From positions 31,598,447 through 31,662,446 of the forward strand of contig CM022679.1 of assembly GCA_012295275.1 (NCBI GenBank): a stretch of 64,000 nt of DNA, read 5' to 3'. This stretch comes from Chrysomallon squamiferum (taxonomy: Eukaryota; Mollusca; Gastropoda; Neomphalida; Peltospiridae). This document shows, piece by piece, positions 25,501-40,500 of this stretch. How positions within the stretch are numbered: the first letter of the stretch is position 1; the number at the start of each line of letters is the position of its first letter. The notes beneath the pieces were generated by a model. The model did no database searches. It was not told the origin of the DNA and was given only the letters and a program-made list of their open reading frames with translations. Made by a program: the position numbers and the translations under genes.

Positions 25501-28500
25501 AAAGTTAGTTTTATGGTTAGATTTAGTTATTTTTTTTTACCTTATTTATTAGGGTTTAAGTTAGTATTATGGTTAGATTTAGTTTATTTTTTTAGTTATC
25601 TTTTACTAGGGTTAAAGTTAAAGTTATTATTATGGTTAGATTTAGTTATCTGTTTTTTAGTTTTTTGTTAGGGTTAAAGTTAGTATTATTAAAGTTAGAT
25701 TTATAGATTTATTTAGTTATTTACCCTTATGACTAGGGTTAAAGTTAGTATTATGGTTAGATTTAGTTATCTTTTTTTACCTTATGACTAGGGTTAAAGT
25801 TAGTATTATGGTTAGATTTAGTTATTTGTTTATTTTATGACTAGGGTTAAAGTTAAAGTATTATGGTTATGGTTAGTTATTTTATTTATTTTTTATTACT
25901 ATGGGTTAAAGTTAGTATTATGGTTAGATTTAGTTATCTGTTTACCTTTGATTAGGGTTAAAGTTAAAGTTATTATTATTTAGATTTAGTTATCTGTTTT
26001 TTTTTTTAGGGTTAAAGTTAGTTTATGGTTTAGATTTAGTTATATTTTATTTTTTACTAGGGTTAAAGTTAGTTTTATGGTTAGATTTTAGTTATTTGTT
26101 TACCTTATGACTTAGGGTTAAAGTTAGTATTATGGTTAGATTTAGTTATCTGTTTACCTTGACTAGGGTTAAAGTTAGTATTATGGTTAGATTTAGTTAT
26201 CTATTATAGGGTTAAAGTTAGTATTATGGTTAGATTTAGTTATCTGTTTACCTTATTACTAGGGTTAAAGTTAGTATTATGGTTAGATTTTATAGATTTA
26301 GTTATCTGTTTACCTTATGAGGGTTAAAAGTTAAAAGTTATGGTTAGATTTAGTTATCTGTTTACCTTTTACTTAGGGTTAAAAGTTAGTATTATGGTTA
26401 GATTTAGTTATCTGTTTTTATGACTAGGGTTAAAGTTAGTTATTATGGTTAGATTTAGTTATCTTTTTATAGGGTTAAAGTTTATGGTTAGATTTATTAT
26501 CTGTTTAACTAGGGTTAAAGTTAGTTATTATGGTTAGATTTAGTTATCTGTTTATCTTTTTTACTAGGGTTAAAAAGTTAGTATTATGGTTAGATTTAGT
26601 TATCTGTTTTATACCTTTTTTACTAGGGTTAAAGTTAGTATTATGGTTAGATTTAGTTATTTGTTTACCTTTTACCTTCTAGGGTTAAAGTTAGTATTAT
26701 TATATTATATTTAGTTATTTAGTTTATTTATTTTTTACTTATAGTTTAAAGTTAGTTTTATTATTAGATTTTAGTTATTTATTTTTATTTTTATTTATTA
26801 TCTGTTTAAAGTTAGTAGGGTTAAATTAGATTTTAGTTATTTAGTTATTACCTTATGACTAGGGTTAAAGTTAGTATTATGGGTTAGATTTAGTTATCTG
26901 TTTACCTTATGACTAGGGTTTTTAGTATTATTAAAGATTTAGTTAAAGTTAGTTTTATAGTTATTTTTAGTTTTTATCTATTTAGTTATGTTTAAAGTTT
27001 ATTATGGTTAGGGTTAAAGTTAGTATTATGGTTAGATTTAGTTATTTGTTTTTAGTTATCTGTTTATTACTAGGGTTAAAAGTTAGTATTATGGTTAGAT
27101 TTAGTTATTTGTTTTTACCTTTGACTAGGGTTAAAAGTTAGTATTATGGTTAGATTTAGTTATCTTTTTACCTTATTTACTAGGGTTAAAAGTTAAAGTT
27201 ATTATTAGATTTAGTTATCTGTTTTACCTTTTATTTATGGTTAAAGTTAGTATTATTATGGTTAGATTTAGTTATCTGTTTTTACCTTATGACTACCTTA
27301 TTAAAGTTAGTATTATATTATGGTATTTAGTTTTTGTTTATCTTTTACTAGGGTTAAAGTTTAGTATTATGGTTAGATTTAGTTATTTAGTTATTTGTTT
27401 ACCTTATGACTAGGGTTAAAGTTAGTATTATGGTTAGATTTAGTTATCTGTTTACCTTATGACTAGGGTTAAAGTTAGTATTATGGTTAGATTTAGTTAT
27501 CTGTTTACCTTATTTACTAGGGTTAAAGTTAGTATTATGGTTAGATTTAGTTATTTTTTACCTTATTATATTAGGGTTAAAGTTAGTATTATTATGTTAG
27601 ATTTAGTTATTAGTTACCTTTTACTAGGGTTAAAGTTAGTATTATGGTTATTAGTTTATTTTAGTTTACCTTTTTTAGGGTTAAAGTTAGTATTATAGTT
27701 ATATTTAGTTATATGTTTATCTTTTACTTAGGGTTAAAGTTAGTTAATTATGGTTAGGGTTAGTTATTTATTTTTTTTACCTTATTTACTAGGGTTTTAA
27801 AGTTAGTATTATGGTTAGATTTAGTTATTATAGTTATCTTTTTACTAGGGTTAAAGTTAAAGTTATTAATATATGTTATTTTAGTTTAGTTGTTTTACCT
27901 TATTTGTTTACCTTTAAAGTTAAAGTTATTATTATAGATTTTTATTTATTTAGTTTTACCTTTTACCTTATGACTAGGGTTAAAGTTAGTATTATGGTTA
28001 TTTAGTTATCTGTTTACCTTATGACTAGGGTTAAAGTTAAAGTATTATGGTTAGATTTAGTTTTCTGTTTACCTTTATTTACTAAAGTTAAAGTTAGTTT
28101 TTATTTATTTTTATTTTTTAGGGTTTAAAGTTAGTATTATGGTTAGATTTAGTTATTAGTTTTTTAGTTATTTACTAGGGTTAAAGTTAGTATTATTATG
28201 TTAGATTTAGTTATCTGTTTTACCTTATGACTAGGGTTAAAGTTAGTATTATGGTTAGATTTAGTTATCTGTTTTACCTTATTACTAGGGTTAAAGTTAG
28301 TATTATTATTTAGATTTAGTTATTTGTTTACCTTATTATGACTAGGGTTAAAGTTAGTATTATGGTTAGATTTAGTTATCTAGTTTTACCTTTATTAGGG
28401 TTAGGGTTAAAAAGTTAGTTTTATTAAAAGTAGATTTAGTTATCTATTTTTAGTTTATGGCTATATTTATTAAAGTTAGTTATTATAAAGTTATTTAGTT

Positions 28501-31500
28501 ATTTAGATTTAGTTATTTTATTTTTACCTTATTAAAGTTAAAGTTAGTATATGGTTAGATTTAGTTATCTGTTTTTTACTTATTTGACAGGGTTAAAGTT
28601 AGTATTATGGTTAGATTTTTATTATCTTTTACCTTTTGACTAGGGTTAAAGTTAGTATTATGGTTTAGATTTAGTTTTATCTATTTATTATTACTTATTT
28701 AAAGTTAGTTATTTAGTTTAGGGTTATTTATTAGTTATTTTAAAGTTTTTTTTAGTTATTTGTTTAGGGTTATTTAGTTAGTATTATGGTTTAAATTTAG
28801 TTATAGATTTAGTTTATTTAGTTTTTTATTTTAGGGACTAAAGTTAAAAGTTTATATATAGATTTAGTTATCTTTTTTATTTTTTATTTAGGGTTAAAGT
28901 TAAATTATTATGGTTAGATTTAGTTATTTATTTAGTTATTTTACTTAGGGTTTAAAGTTAAAGTAGTATTATTAGATTTAGTTATTATGTTTTATTTTTT
29001 ACTGTTTTTTAAAGTTAGTATTATATAAAGGGGTTAGTTATTTATGTTTAGATTTATTACTTTTTTTATTTTAAGTTACTAGGTTAAAGTTTAGTATTAT
29101 GGGTTAGATTTTTAGTTATCTGTTTACCTTATGACTAGGGTTAAAGTTAAAGTATTATGGTTAGATTTAGTTATCTTAGTTTACCTTTGACTTATTTAAA
29201 AGTTAAAGTTATTATTATTAGATTTAGTTTTTATGTTTTACCTTATTACTAGGGTTTAAAGTTAGTATTATGGTTAGTTTAGTTATCTATTTATTTTTAC
29301 TAGTTAGTTAAAGTTAGTTATTATGGTTAGATTTAGTTATTATTTTTTTTTATGATTTAGGGTTAAAGTTAGTATTATGGTTTATTGTTTATTTTTTTTT
29401 AGGGTTAAAAGTTAGTATTATGGTTAGATTTAGTTATCTTAGTTATTTTGACTAGGTTAAAAGTTAGTTATTATTAGTTTTAGTTAGTTTTATTTTATTT
29501 ATTTACCTATGGGTTAAAGGTTTTAAATTATATTATTATTATAGTTATTGTTTTTATTTTTATTACTAGGGTTAAAAGTTAAAGTTATTATAGGTTAGTT
29601 AGTATTATTTTAGATTTTTTTTTCTGTTTACCTTATGACTAGGGTTAAGTTAGTATTATGGTTAGATTTAGTTATCTGTTTACCTTTGACTACTAGGGTT
29701 AAAGTTAGTATTATGGTTAGATTTAGTTATCTGTTTTACCTTATTTAGGGTTAAAGTTAGTTATCTGTTATGGTTATTATTTAGTTATTATTATGTTTTT
29801 TTATTTATATGTTTACCTTATGACTAGGGTTAAAGTTAGTATTATTATTATGGTTAGTTTTATTTATTTATTACCTTATTACTTAGGGTTAAAGTTAGTA
29901 TTTTATTATTATTTAGATTTAGTTATTTTATTTATCTGTTTATGACTATTAGGGTTTAAAAGTTAGTATTATGGTTAGATTTAGTTATATCTTTACCTTT
30001 TTATGACTAGGGTTAAAGTTAGTATTATGGTTAGATTTAGTTATTTTTTACTTTTACCTTATGATTAGGGTTAAAGTTAGTATTAGTTGGGCTAGATTTA
30101 TTTATTTTTTTTACCTTATGACTAGGGTTTAAGTTAGTATTATGGTTAGATTTAGTTTATTTGTTTACCTTTTTACTTATGTTAAAAAAGTTAGTATATA
30201 TATGGTTAGATTTAGTTATCTGTTTACCTTATGACTAGGGTTAAAGTTAGTATTATGGTTAGATTTAGTTATTGTTTTTTTATGATAGGGTTAAAGTTAG
30301 TATTATGGTTATTATTAGTTAGGGTTAGTTTATTTATTTTTAGTTATCTATTTACTTACTGTTAAAGTTTAGTATTATGGTTAGATTTAGTTATTTGTTT
30401 ACCTTATGACTAGGGTTAAAGTTAGTTATTATGGTTAGATTTAGTTATCTGTTTATTTTATGACTTAAAGTTAGTTATTATGGTTAGATTTAGTTATTTT
30501 GTTTTAGATTTATTTTAGGGTTAAAGTTAGTTATTATGGTTAGATTTAGTTATCTGTTTTTACCTTATGACTAGGGTTAAAGTTAGTATTATTTAGATTT
30601 AGATTTAGTTATTTTTTTACCTTACTAGGGTTAAAGTTAGTATTATGGTTAGATTTAGTTATATTTAGTTTCTTACCTTACTTAGGGACTAAAAGTTAGT
30701 ATTATGGTTATGGTTAGTTATCTTTTTGTTTATGACTAGGGACTAAAGTTAAAGTTAGTATTATGGGTTAGATTTAGTTATCTGTTTACCTTATGACTAG
30801 GGTTAAAGTTAAAGTTATGGTTAGATTTAGTTATTTGTTTACCTTTATACTAGGGTTAAAGTTAAAGTTATTATTATTTAGATTTAGTTATTAGTTATTT
30901 ATTTACTTTAAAGTTAGTTTTATGGTTAGATTTAGTTATTGTTTTATTTATATTAGGGTTTTAGTTATTTATTTATTATTTTACCTTTTTAGTTTAAAGT
31001 TTTAGTATTATGGTTATTATATCTTTATTACCTTTTTTATAGATTAGTTTAAATTATATATATTTTATTTATTTGTTATATTTTTTTTAGGGTTAAAGTT
31101 AAATTATGGTTAGATTTAGTTATTTTTTATTATTATTACTAGGGTTTAAAGTTAGTTATTATTTATGTTAGATTTAGTTATTTAGATTTTAGTTTTATTA
31201 TTTATGGTTAAAGTTAGTATTATGGTTAGATTTTAGTTATATTTTTTTATTTATCTTTTACCTAGTTTTAAAGTTAGTAAAGTTAAAGTTATGATTTAGA
31301 TTTTAGTTATCTGTTTACCTTATGACTAGGGTTAAAGTTAGTATTATGGTTAGATTTAGTTATCTGTTTACCTTATGACTAGGGTTAAAGTTAGTATTAT
31401 GGTTAGATTTAGTTATCTGTTTACCTTATGACTAGGGTTAAAGTTAGTATTATGGTTAGATTTAGTTTCTGTTTACCTTATGACTAGGGTTAAAGTTAGT

Positions 31501-34500
31501 ATTATGGTTAGATTTAGTTATCTATTTATCTTATTTACTTAGGGTTAAAGTTAAGTATTATATGTTAGATTTAGTTATCTGTTTTTATTTATCTTTTTAG
31601 GGTTAAAGTTAGTAAAGTATTATGGTTAGATTTAGTTATCTTTTTACCTTATTACTAGGGTTAAAGTTAGTTTATAGTTAGTTTAGTTATTGTTTATTTT
31701 TTTACTAGGGTTAAAGTTAGTATTATTATGGTTAAATTTAGTTATTATTTTTTAGTTTTATTATTACCTTATTTAGGTTAAAAGTTTAGTTATTATGGGT
31801 TAAAGTTAGTATTTTGGTTATTTATTTATCTTTTACCTTTTACTTTATGACTAAAGTTAAAGTTAGTAAGGTTAGATTTTATTATCTGTTTTTACTTATG
31901 ACTAGGGTAGATTTAGTATTATTATGTTTAGTTATTGTTTATTATACTAGTTTAAAGTTAGTTAGTATTAGTTAGATTTAGTTATCTGTTTTTTACCTTA
32001 TGACTAGGGTTAAAGTTAGTATTATGGTTAGATTTATTTATTTATTTAGGGTTAAAGTTAGTATTATTAAAATTTAGTTAATTTATATTATTATTTAGGG
32101 TTAAAGTTTAGTTATATTTTTTTATTTTTTATTTTACTTACCTTATTTAGGGTTAAAGTTAGTTATATTTAGATTTAGTTATTTTTTATTTATTTATTAC
32201 TAGGGTTAAAAGTTAGTATTATGGTTAGATTTAGTTATTTATTTACCTTTATTTTTACTAGGGTTTAAAAAGTTAGTATTATGGTTAGATTTAGTTTTAT
32301 TTGTTTTTACCTTATTACTAGGGTTAAAAGTTAGTTATTATTTACCTATTATAGGGTAGTTTAGTATGTTTATATTTAGTTTGTTTTATTTACCCTTGAA
32401 AGGGGTTAAAGTATTATTATGGTTAGATTTAGTTATCTGTTTACCTTATGACTAGGGTTAAAGTTAGTATTATGGTTAGATTTAGTTATCTGTTTACCTT
32501 ATTATTTAGGGTTAAAGTTAGTATTATATAGATTTAGTTATTTATTTTATTTTTTTACTAGGGTTAAAAAGTTAGTTTATTATGGTTAGATTTAGTTTTA
32601 TTTTTACCTTATTACTTAGGGTTAAAAGTTAGTATTATGGTTAGATTTAGTTATCTGTTTTTCTTTTTTACTAGGGTTAAAGTTAGTATTATTATTTTTA
32701 GATTTAGTTTAGTTGTTTTTTTATTTTACTAGGGTTTAAAGTTAGTTTATGGTTAGATTTAGTTATCTGTTTACCTTTTGACTAGGGTTAAAGGGTTAGT
32801 TATTATGGTTAGATTTAGTTATCTGTTTACCTTTATGACTAGGGTTTAAAAAGTAGTATTATGGTTATAGTTTAGTTATATCTTTATATGTTTACTTAGG
32901 GTTAAAAGTTAGTATTATGGTTAGATTTTATTATATCTTTTACCTTTTTACCTTACTAAAAGTTAAAGTTAGTATTATGGTGGATTTAGATTTAGTTATC
33001 TGTTTACCTTATGACTAGGGTTAAAGTTAGTATTATGGTTAGATTTAGTTTATTATGTTTTTACCTTATGACTAGGGTTAAAGTTAGTATTATTATGGTT
33101 AGATTTAGTTATCTGTTTACCTTTTTAGGGTTAAAGTTAGTATTATGGTTATTTTATTTATCTATTTATCTTTATGGGTTAAAGTTAGTATGGTTAGATT
33201 TTTATTATCTATTTTACCTTATTACTAGGGTTAAAGTTAGTATTATGGTTAGATTTAGTTATCTGTTTACCTTATTACTAGGGTTAAAGTTAGTATTATG
33301 GTTAGATTTAGTTATCTGTTTACCTTATTACTAGGGTTAAAGTTAGTATTATGGTTAGATTTAGTTATCTGTTTACCTTATGACTAGGGTTAAAGTTAGT
33401 ATTATGGTTAGATTTAGTTATTTGTTTACCTTATGACTAGGGTTAAAGTTAGTATTATGGTTAGATTTAGTTATCTGTTTTTTCTTTTTTTACTTAGGGT
33501 AGGGGTGTTAAAGTTAGTATTATGGTTAGATTTAGTTATCTGTTTACCTTATGACTAGGGTTAAAGTTAGTATTATGGTTAGATTTAGTTATCTGTTTAC
33601 CTTATGACTAGGGTTAAAGTTAGTATTATGGTTAGATTTAGTTATCTGTTTACCTTATGACTAGGGTTAAAGTTAGTATTATGGTTAGATTTAGTTATCT
33701 GTTTTATTTTGACTAGGGTTAAAGTTAGTATTATTATGGTTAGATTATCTTTAGTTACCTTTTGACTAGGACTTAAAGTTTAAAGTTATTATTATGGTTA
33801 GATTTAGTTATCTGTTTTTACCTTTATGACTAGGGTTAAAGTTAGTTATTATGGTTAGATTTAGTTATCTTTTTTACTTATGACTAGGGTTAAAGTTAGT
33901 ATTATGGTTAGATTTTATTTAGTTATTTTGACTAGGGTTAAAAGTTAGTATTATGGTTAGATTTAGTTATTTTTATCTTAACCTTATGACTAGGGTTAAA
34001 GTTAGTTTATGGTTAGATTTAGTTATTTTTATAGTTATTTTATTATCTGTTTAAAGTTAGTAGGGTTAATTAGTATTATGGTTAGATTTAGTTATCTGTT
34101 TACCTTATGACTAGGGTTAAAGTTAGTATTATGGTTAGATTTATTTATCTTTTATCTTTATCTGTAGGGTTAAAATGTTAGTATTATGGTTATTTAAAGT
34201 TAGTTTTTATTTAGTTATCTGTTTACCTTATGACTAGGGTTAAAGTTAGTATTATGGTTAGATTTAGTTATCTGTTTACCTTATGACTAGGGTTAAAGTT
34301 AGTATTATGGTTAGATTTAGTTATTTGTTTACCTTATGACTAGGGTTAAAGTTAGTATTATTAGTAGATTTAGTTATTTGTTTTACCTTTTACTTTATGT
34401 TAAAAGTTAAAGTTTATTATGTTAGATTTAGTTATTATTTTTTTATTTTTATTACTTTTACTTAGGGTTAAAGTTAGTATTATGGTTAGATTTAGTTTAT

Positions 34501-37500
34501 TTGTTTTAGTTACCTTTTTTACTTATGGTTAAAAGTTAGTTATTATGGTTAGATTTAGTTTTAGTTTTTTTTTTTGACTAGGGTTAAAGTTTAAAGTATT
34601 ATGGTTAGATTTAGTTATTTATCTTATCTTTTACCTTATGACTAGGGTTAAAGTTAGTATTATGGTTAGATTTAGTTATCTGTTTTTACTTATGACTAGG
34701 GTTAAAAGTATTATGGTAGATTTAGTTATTACCTTTGACTAGGGTTAAAGTTAGTATTATAGGTTTAGTTTTAGTTATCTATTTTATTTTTAAAGTTAGT
34801 TTTATGTTTTTAGTTATTTTTACCTTATGGTTAGTTAAAGTTAGTATTATGGTTTAAAGTTATCTGTTTACCTTTTGTTAAAGTTTAGTTTTAGTTAGTT
34901 TTTAGTTAGTTATGACTTACTTTTAAAGTTAGTATTATTATTATTTAGATTTAGTTATTTTTTTAAAGTTTATTATGGTTAGGGTTTTAAAGTTAGTTAT
35001 TACTAGGGTGGTTAAGTTATTTTAGTTATTATGGTTTATTAGTTTTTACTATGGTTTAAAGTTAGTTTTAAAGTTATAATTATGGTTTAGTTATTTTTTA
35101 TCTTTTATTTTATGTTATCTTTTTAAGTTAAATTATAGTATTATGGTTTAGTTATCTGTTTTTTTACCTTATGACTAGGGTTAAAAGTTAGTATTATGGT
35201 TAGATTTAGTTATCTGTTTACCTTTTGACTAGGGTTAAAGTTAGTATTATTATGGTTAGATTTAGTTATCTGTTTTATTATGACTAGGGTTAAAGTTAGT
35301 ATTATGGTTAGATTTAGTTATTTGTTTATTACTTATTTTTATGGTTAAAGTTAGTATTATGGTTAGATTAGTTATTAGTTTTATTATGATTAGGTTAAAG
35401 TTTAGTATTATGGTTAGATTTAGTTATTTTTTAAATTTAGTATTAGGTTATTTTTAAGTTAAATTTATGGTTAAAGTTAAATTATGGTTAGTTTTTAGAT
35501 TTTTTATTTTACCTTATAGGGTTAAAGGTTAAAGTTATTATGGTTAGATTTAGTTATCTGTTTACCTTATTATTACTAGGGTTAAAGTTAGTATTATGGT
35601 TAGATTTAGTTATTATGTTTATGGTTTATAGTTTAGGGTTAAAGTTAGTTATTTATTATTATTTAGGTTTATTATATTAGTTTTAAAGTTAGTATTATGG
35701 TTTATTTAGTATCTGTTTACCTTATGACTAGGGTTAAAGTTAGTATTATGGTTAGATTTAGTTATCTGTTTTACCTTATGACTTAAAGTTAAAATTATGG
35801 TTAGATTTAGTTATTTGTTTATTTTATTTAGGTTTAAAGTTAGTATTATGGTTAGATTTAGTTATTTTTATTTTTATTATAGGGTTAAAGTTAGTATTAT
35901 GGTTAGATTTAGTTATTTTTACCTTATTACTAGGGTTAAAGTTAGTATTATTTTAGATTTAGTTATCTGTTTTTATTTATTTTTACTAGGGTTAAAGTTA
36001 GTTATTATTATTTTAGATTTAGTTATCTTTTTACTTTTTTTTAAGGGTTTAAAGTTAGTATTGGTTAAATTTAGTTATTTATTATTTGTTTATTACTAGA
36101 TTTAAAGTTAAAGTTTTATGTATTATTTTTAGTTTAGTTTATCTTTTATTACTATGACTAGGTTAAAGTTAGTTATAGTTATTTATTTAGTTTATCTTAT
36201 TTATGTTTACCTTAAACTAAGTAGTATTATTATGGTTAGATTTAGTTATTTTTTATCTTTTTTTACCTTTACTAGGGTAAAAAGTTAAAGTTAGTATTAT
36301 GGTTTTAGATTTAGATTTAGTTATCTGTTTACCTTATGACTAGGGTTAAAGTTAGTATTATGGTTAGATTTAGTTATCTGTTTACCTTTTACTAGGGTTA
36401 AAGTTAGTATTATGGTTATATTTAGTTATTTAGTTATTTTTTTAGGGTTTAAAGTTAGTATTATGGTTAGATTTAGTTATCTGTTTACCTTTTTACTAGG
36501 GTTTAAAGTAGTTAGTATTATGGTTAGGTTTAGTTTATTTTTTATTTTTTTACTAGGGTTAAAGTTAAAAGTATTATGTTTAGATTTAGTTTTCTAGTTT
36601 ATTTTTTGACTTATTATTAAAAGTTAGTTATTATGGTTAGATTTTAGTTTAGTTATTTATTACCTTTGACTAGGGTTAAAGTTAGTTTTATGGTTAGATT
36701 TTAGTTATATATTTATTTTATTACTAGGGTTAAAGTTAATTATTATTAGTTAGATTTTAGTTATCTGTTTTTTTATGTTTATTACTAGTTTTATGTTAGT
36801 ATTTAGTATGTTTAGTTTTGACTAGGGTTAAGTTAGTATTTTGGTTAGATTTTTTATATTTATTTTGACTAGGGTTAAAGTTAATTATGGTTAGATTTAG
36901 TTATCTGTTTACCTTATTAGTATGGTTAAAGTTATTATTTATTTTTATTTATTAGTATTTAGTTAGATTTAGTTATTTTTACCTTATTTTAGGGTTAAAG
37001 TTAGTATTATGGTTAGATTTAGTTATTTGTTTACCTTTTGACTAGGGGTTAAAGTTAGTATTATGGTTATATTTAGTTATTTATTTTATTTTTTACTTTG
37101 GTTAAAGTTAAAGTATTATGGTTAGATTTAGTTATCTGTTTATTTTATGACTAGGGTTAAAGTAAAGTTATTATGGCTTTTAGTTATCTGTTTAGTTACC
37201 TTATTACCTTATTAGGGTTAAAGTTAGTTATGGTAGATTTATTTTATATTTTACCTTTATGACTATGACTAAAAGTTAATTATGGTTTAGATTTAGTTAT
37301 CTGTTTATCTTTTTGACTTAGGGTTAAAGTTAGTATTATTATGGTTAGATTTAGTTTATTTGTTTACCTTATCTACCTAGGGTTAAAGTTAAAGTATTAT
37401 TATATATTATGGTTAGATTTAGTTATCTGTTTACCTTATGACTAGGGTTAAAGTTAGTATTATGGTTAGATTTAGTTATCTTTTTTACCTTATTTAGACT

Positions 37501-40500
37501 AGGGTTAAAGTTAGTATTATTTTTAGTTATCTGTTTACCTTATTATTACTAGGGTTAAAGTTAGTTAGTATTATGGTTAGATTTAGTTATTTGTTTACCT
37601 TTTATTAGGGTTAAAGTTAGTATTATTATGGTTAGATTTAGTTATCTGTTTACCTTATGACTAGGGTTAAAGTTAGTATTATGGTTAGATTTAGTTATCT
37701 GTTTACCTTATGACTAGGGTTAAAGTTAGTATTATGGTTAGATTTAGTTATCTGTTTTACCTTATTACTAGGGTTAAAGTTAAATTATGGTTATGGTTAG
37801 ATTTATATATTTACCTTATTAGGGTTAAAAAGGGTTAATAGTTAGTTTTTATGGTTTGTTTTATCTTTTATTTACCTTTAACTAGTTTATTATATAGGGT
37901 TTAGTTATTAGTTAGTATTTATTTTTAGTTTAGTTATTTATAGTTTAAGGTTAAGGTTTAGTATTATGGTTATGGTTTAGATTTATTATTTTTACCTTTA
38001 TTATTAAAAAGGGTTATTATTAAAGTTAGTTATTATTTAGTTAGATTTAGTTATTTGTTTACCTTATGGTAGTAGTTAAAGTTATTATTATGGTTAGATT
38101 TAGTTTTCTGTTTACCTTTTTATTTACTAGGGTTAAAGTTAAATTATTATTTATGGTTTAGATTTTAGTTTTTCTTTATTTACTAGGGTTTAAAGTTAGT
38201 TTATGGTTAGATTTAGTTATCTGTTTACCTTATGACTAGGGTTAAAAGTTAGTATTATGGTTATTTTAGTTATCTGTTTTACCTTATGACTAGGGTTAAA
38301 GTTAGTATTATGGTTTAGTTATTTTTAGTTATGACTAGGTTATAAAGTTAGTTTTATGGTTAGATTTAGTTATCTTATTTGTTTTTACTAGGGTTAAAAG
38401 TTAGTATATTATGGTTAGTTTTTAGTTTTAGTTTATTATTACTAGGGACTAAGTTAAAAGTAATTATGGTTAGATTTAGTTATTTTTTTATCTGTTTACC
38501 TTATTACTAGGGTTAAAGTTAGTATTATGGTTAGATTTAGTTATCTGTTTACCTTATGACTAGGGTTAAAGTTAGTATTATGGTTAGATTTAGTTATCTG
38601 TTTACCTTTTACTTAGGGTTAAAGTTAGTATTATGGTTAGATTTAGTTATTTATTTACCTTTTACTAGGGTTAAAGTTAAATTATGGTTAGATTTAGTTA
38701 TTTGTTTATCTTTTTACTAGGGTTAAAGTTTAGTATTATTAATTTAGATTTAGTTTATTTTTTAGTTATGATTACTTTTTTTAAAGTTAGTTATTATGGT
38801 TAGATTTATTTATTTTTTTATCTTTTACCCTTTTTAAAGTTAGTATTATTAGTTAGATTTAGTTATTTAGTTATTTTTTACTTATTTTTAAAGTTAGTTA
38901 TTATGGTTAGATTTAGTTATTATTTATTTTAGATTTATTATCTAGTTTTAAAGTTATATATTAGGTTTAAAGTTTATATTATGGTTAGATTTAGTTATCT
39001 GTTTACCTTAACTAGGTTAAAGTTATTATTATTATGGTTAGATTTACATATTATTTGTTATCTGTTTACCTTATGACTAGGGTTAAAGTTAGTATTATGG
39101 TTAGATTTAGTTATCTGTTTACCTTATGACTAGGGTTAAAGTTAGTATTATGGTTAGATTTAGTTATCTGTTTACCTTATTAGTAGGGTTAAAGTTAGTA
39201 TTATGGTTAGATTTAGTTATCTGTTTTATATTTTACTTATCTGTTAAAGTTAGTTTTATTATGTTAGATTTAGTTATTTTTAATTTTATTATGATTAGGG
39301 TTAAAGTTAGTATTATGGTTATGATTTAGTTATTTTTTTATTTTATTTAGGGTTAAAGTTAGTATTATGGTTAGATTTAGTTTTCTTTTTACCTTTTATG
39401 ACTAGGGTTAAAGTTAGTATTATATTTTATGATTTAGATTTAGTTTCTTTTTACTTTTTTTAAGGGTTAAAGTTAGTATTTATGGTTAGTTATATTTAGT
39501 TATCTGTTTTTATTTTTTACTAGGGTTAAAGTTAAAAGTATTATGGTTAGATTTAGTTATCTGTTTACCTTTTGACTAGGGTTAAAGTTAGTTATTATTA
39601 TGGTAGATTTAGTTATCTGTTTACCTTATGACTAGGGTTAAAGTTTAGTATTATGGTAGATTTAGTTATCTGTTTACCTTTTTTAGGGTTAAAGTTAGTA
39701 TTATTATGGTTATTTTAGTTATTTGTTTATTTTACTAGGGTTAAAGTTATTTATGGTTAGATTTAGTTATTAGTTATTATGTATTAGGGTTAAAGTTAGT
39801 TATTATTATTAAAGTTAGTTTAGTTATGGTTATTTAGTTATTACTAGGGTTAAAGTTAGTATTATGGTTAGATTTAGTTATTTGTTTTACCTTATGACTA
39901 GGGTTAAAGTTAAATTTATTATTAGATTTAGTTATTTGTTTACTTTATGACTTTAGGGTTAAAGTTAAAATTATGGTTATGGTTAGTTTATTGTTTACCT
40001 TTTTTGACTAGGGTTAAAGTTAAAGTTAGTATTATATGGATTTAGTTTTATTTATTTAGTTATCTGTTTATTTAGGGTTAAAAGTTAAAAGTTTATTATA
40101 TTTTATTTATATTTATTTATTTTATTTACTAGGGACTAAAGTAAAGTATAGTATTATGGTTAGATTTAGTTATCTGTTTACCTTATGACTAGGGTTAAAG
40201 TTAGTATTATGGTTAGATTTAGTTATCTTTAGTTTATTTATGACTAGGGTTAAAGTTAGTATTATGGGTTAGATTTAGTTTATTTTTTATTATTTATTTT
40301 TAAAGTTAGTATTATTAGTTAGATTTAGTTATTTAGTTATTTTTTTATTATTAAAGTTAGTATTATATGTTAGATTTAGTTATTTGTTTTTATTTATGAC
40401 TAGGGTTAAATTTTAGTTTATGGTTAGATTTAGTTATTATTTTTTTATACTAGGGTTAAAGTTAGTTATTATTTTTATTTTAGTTATCTTAGTTTTACCT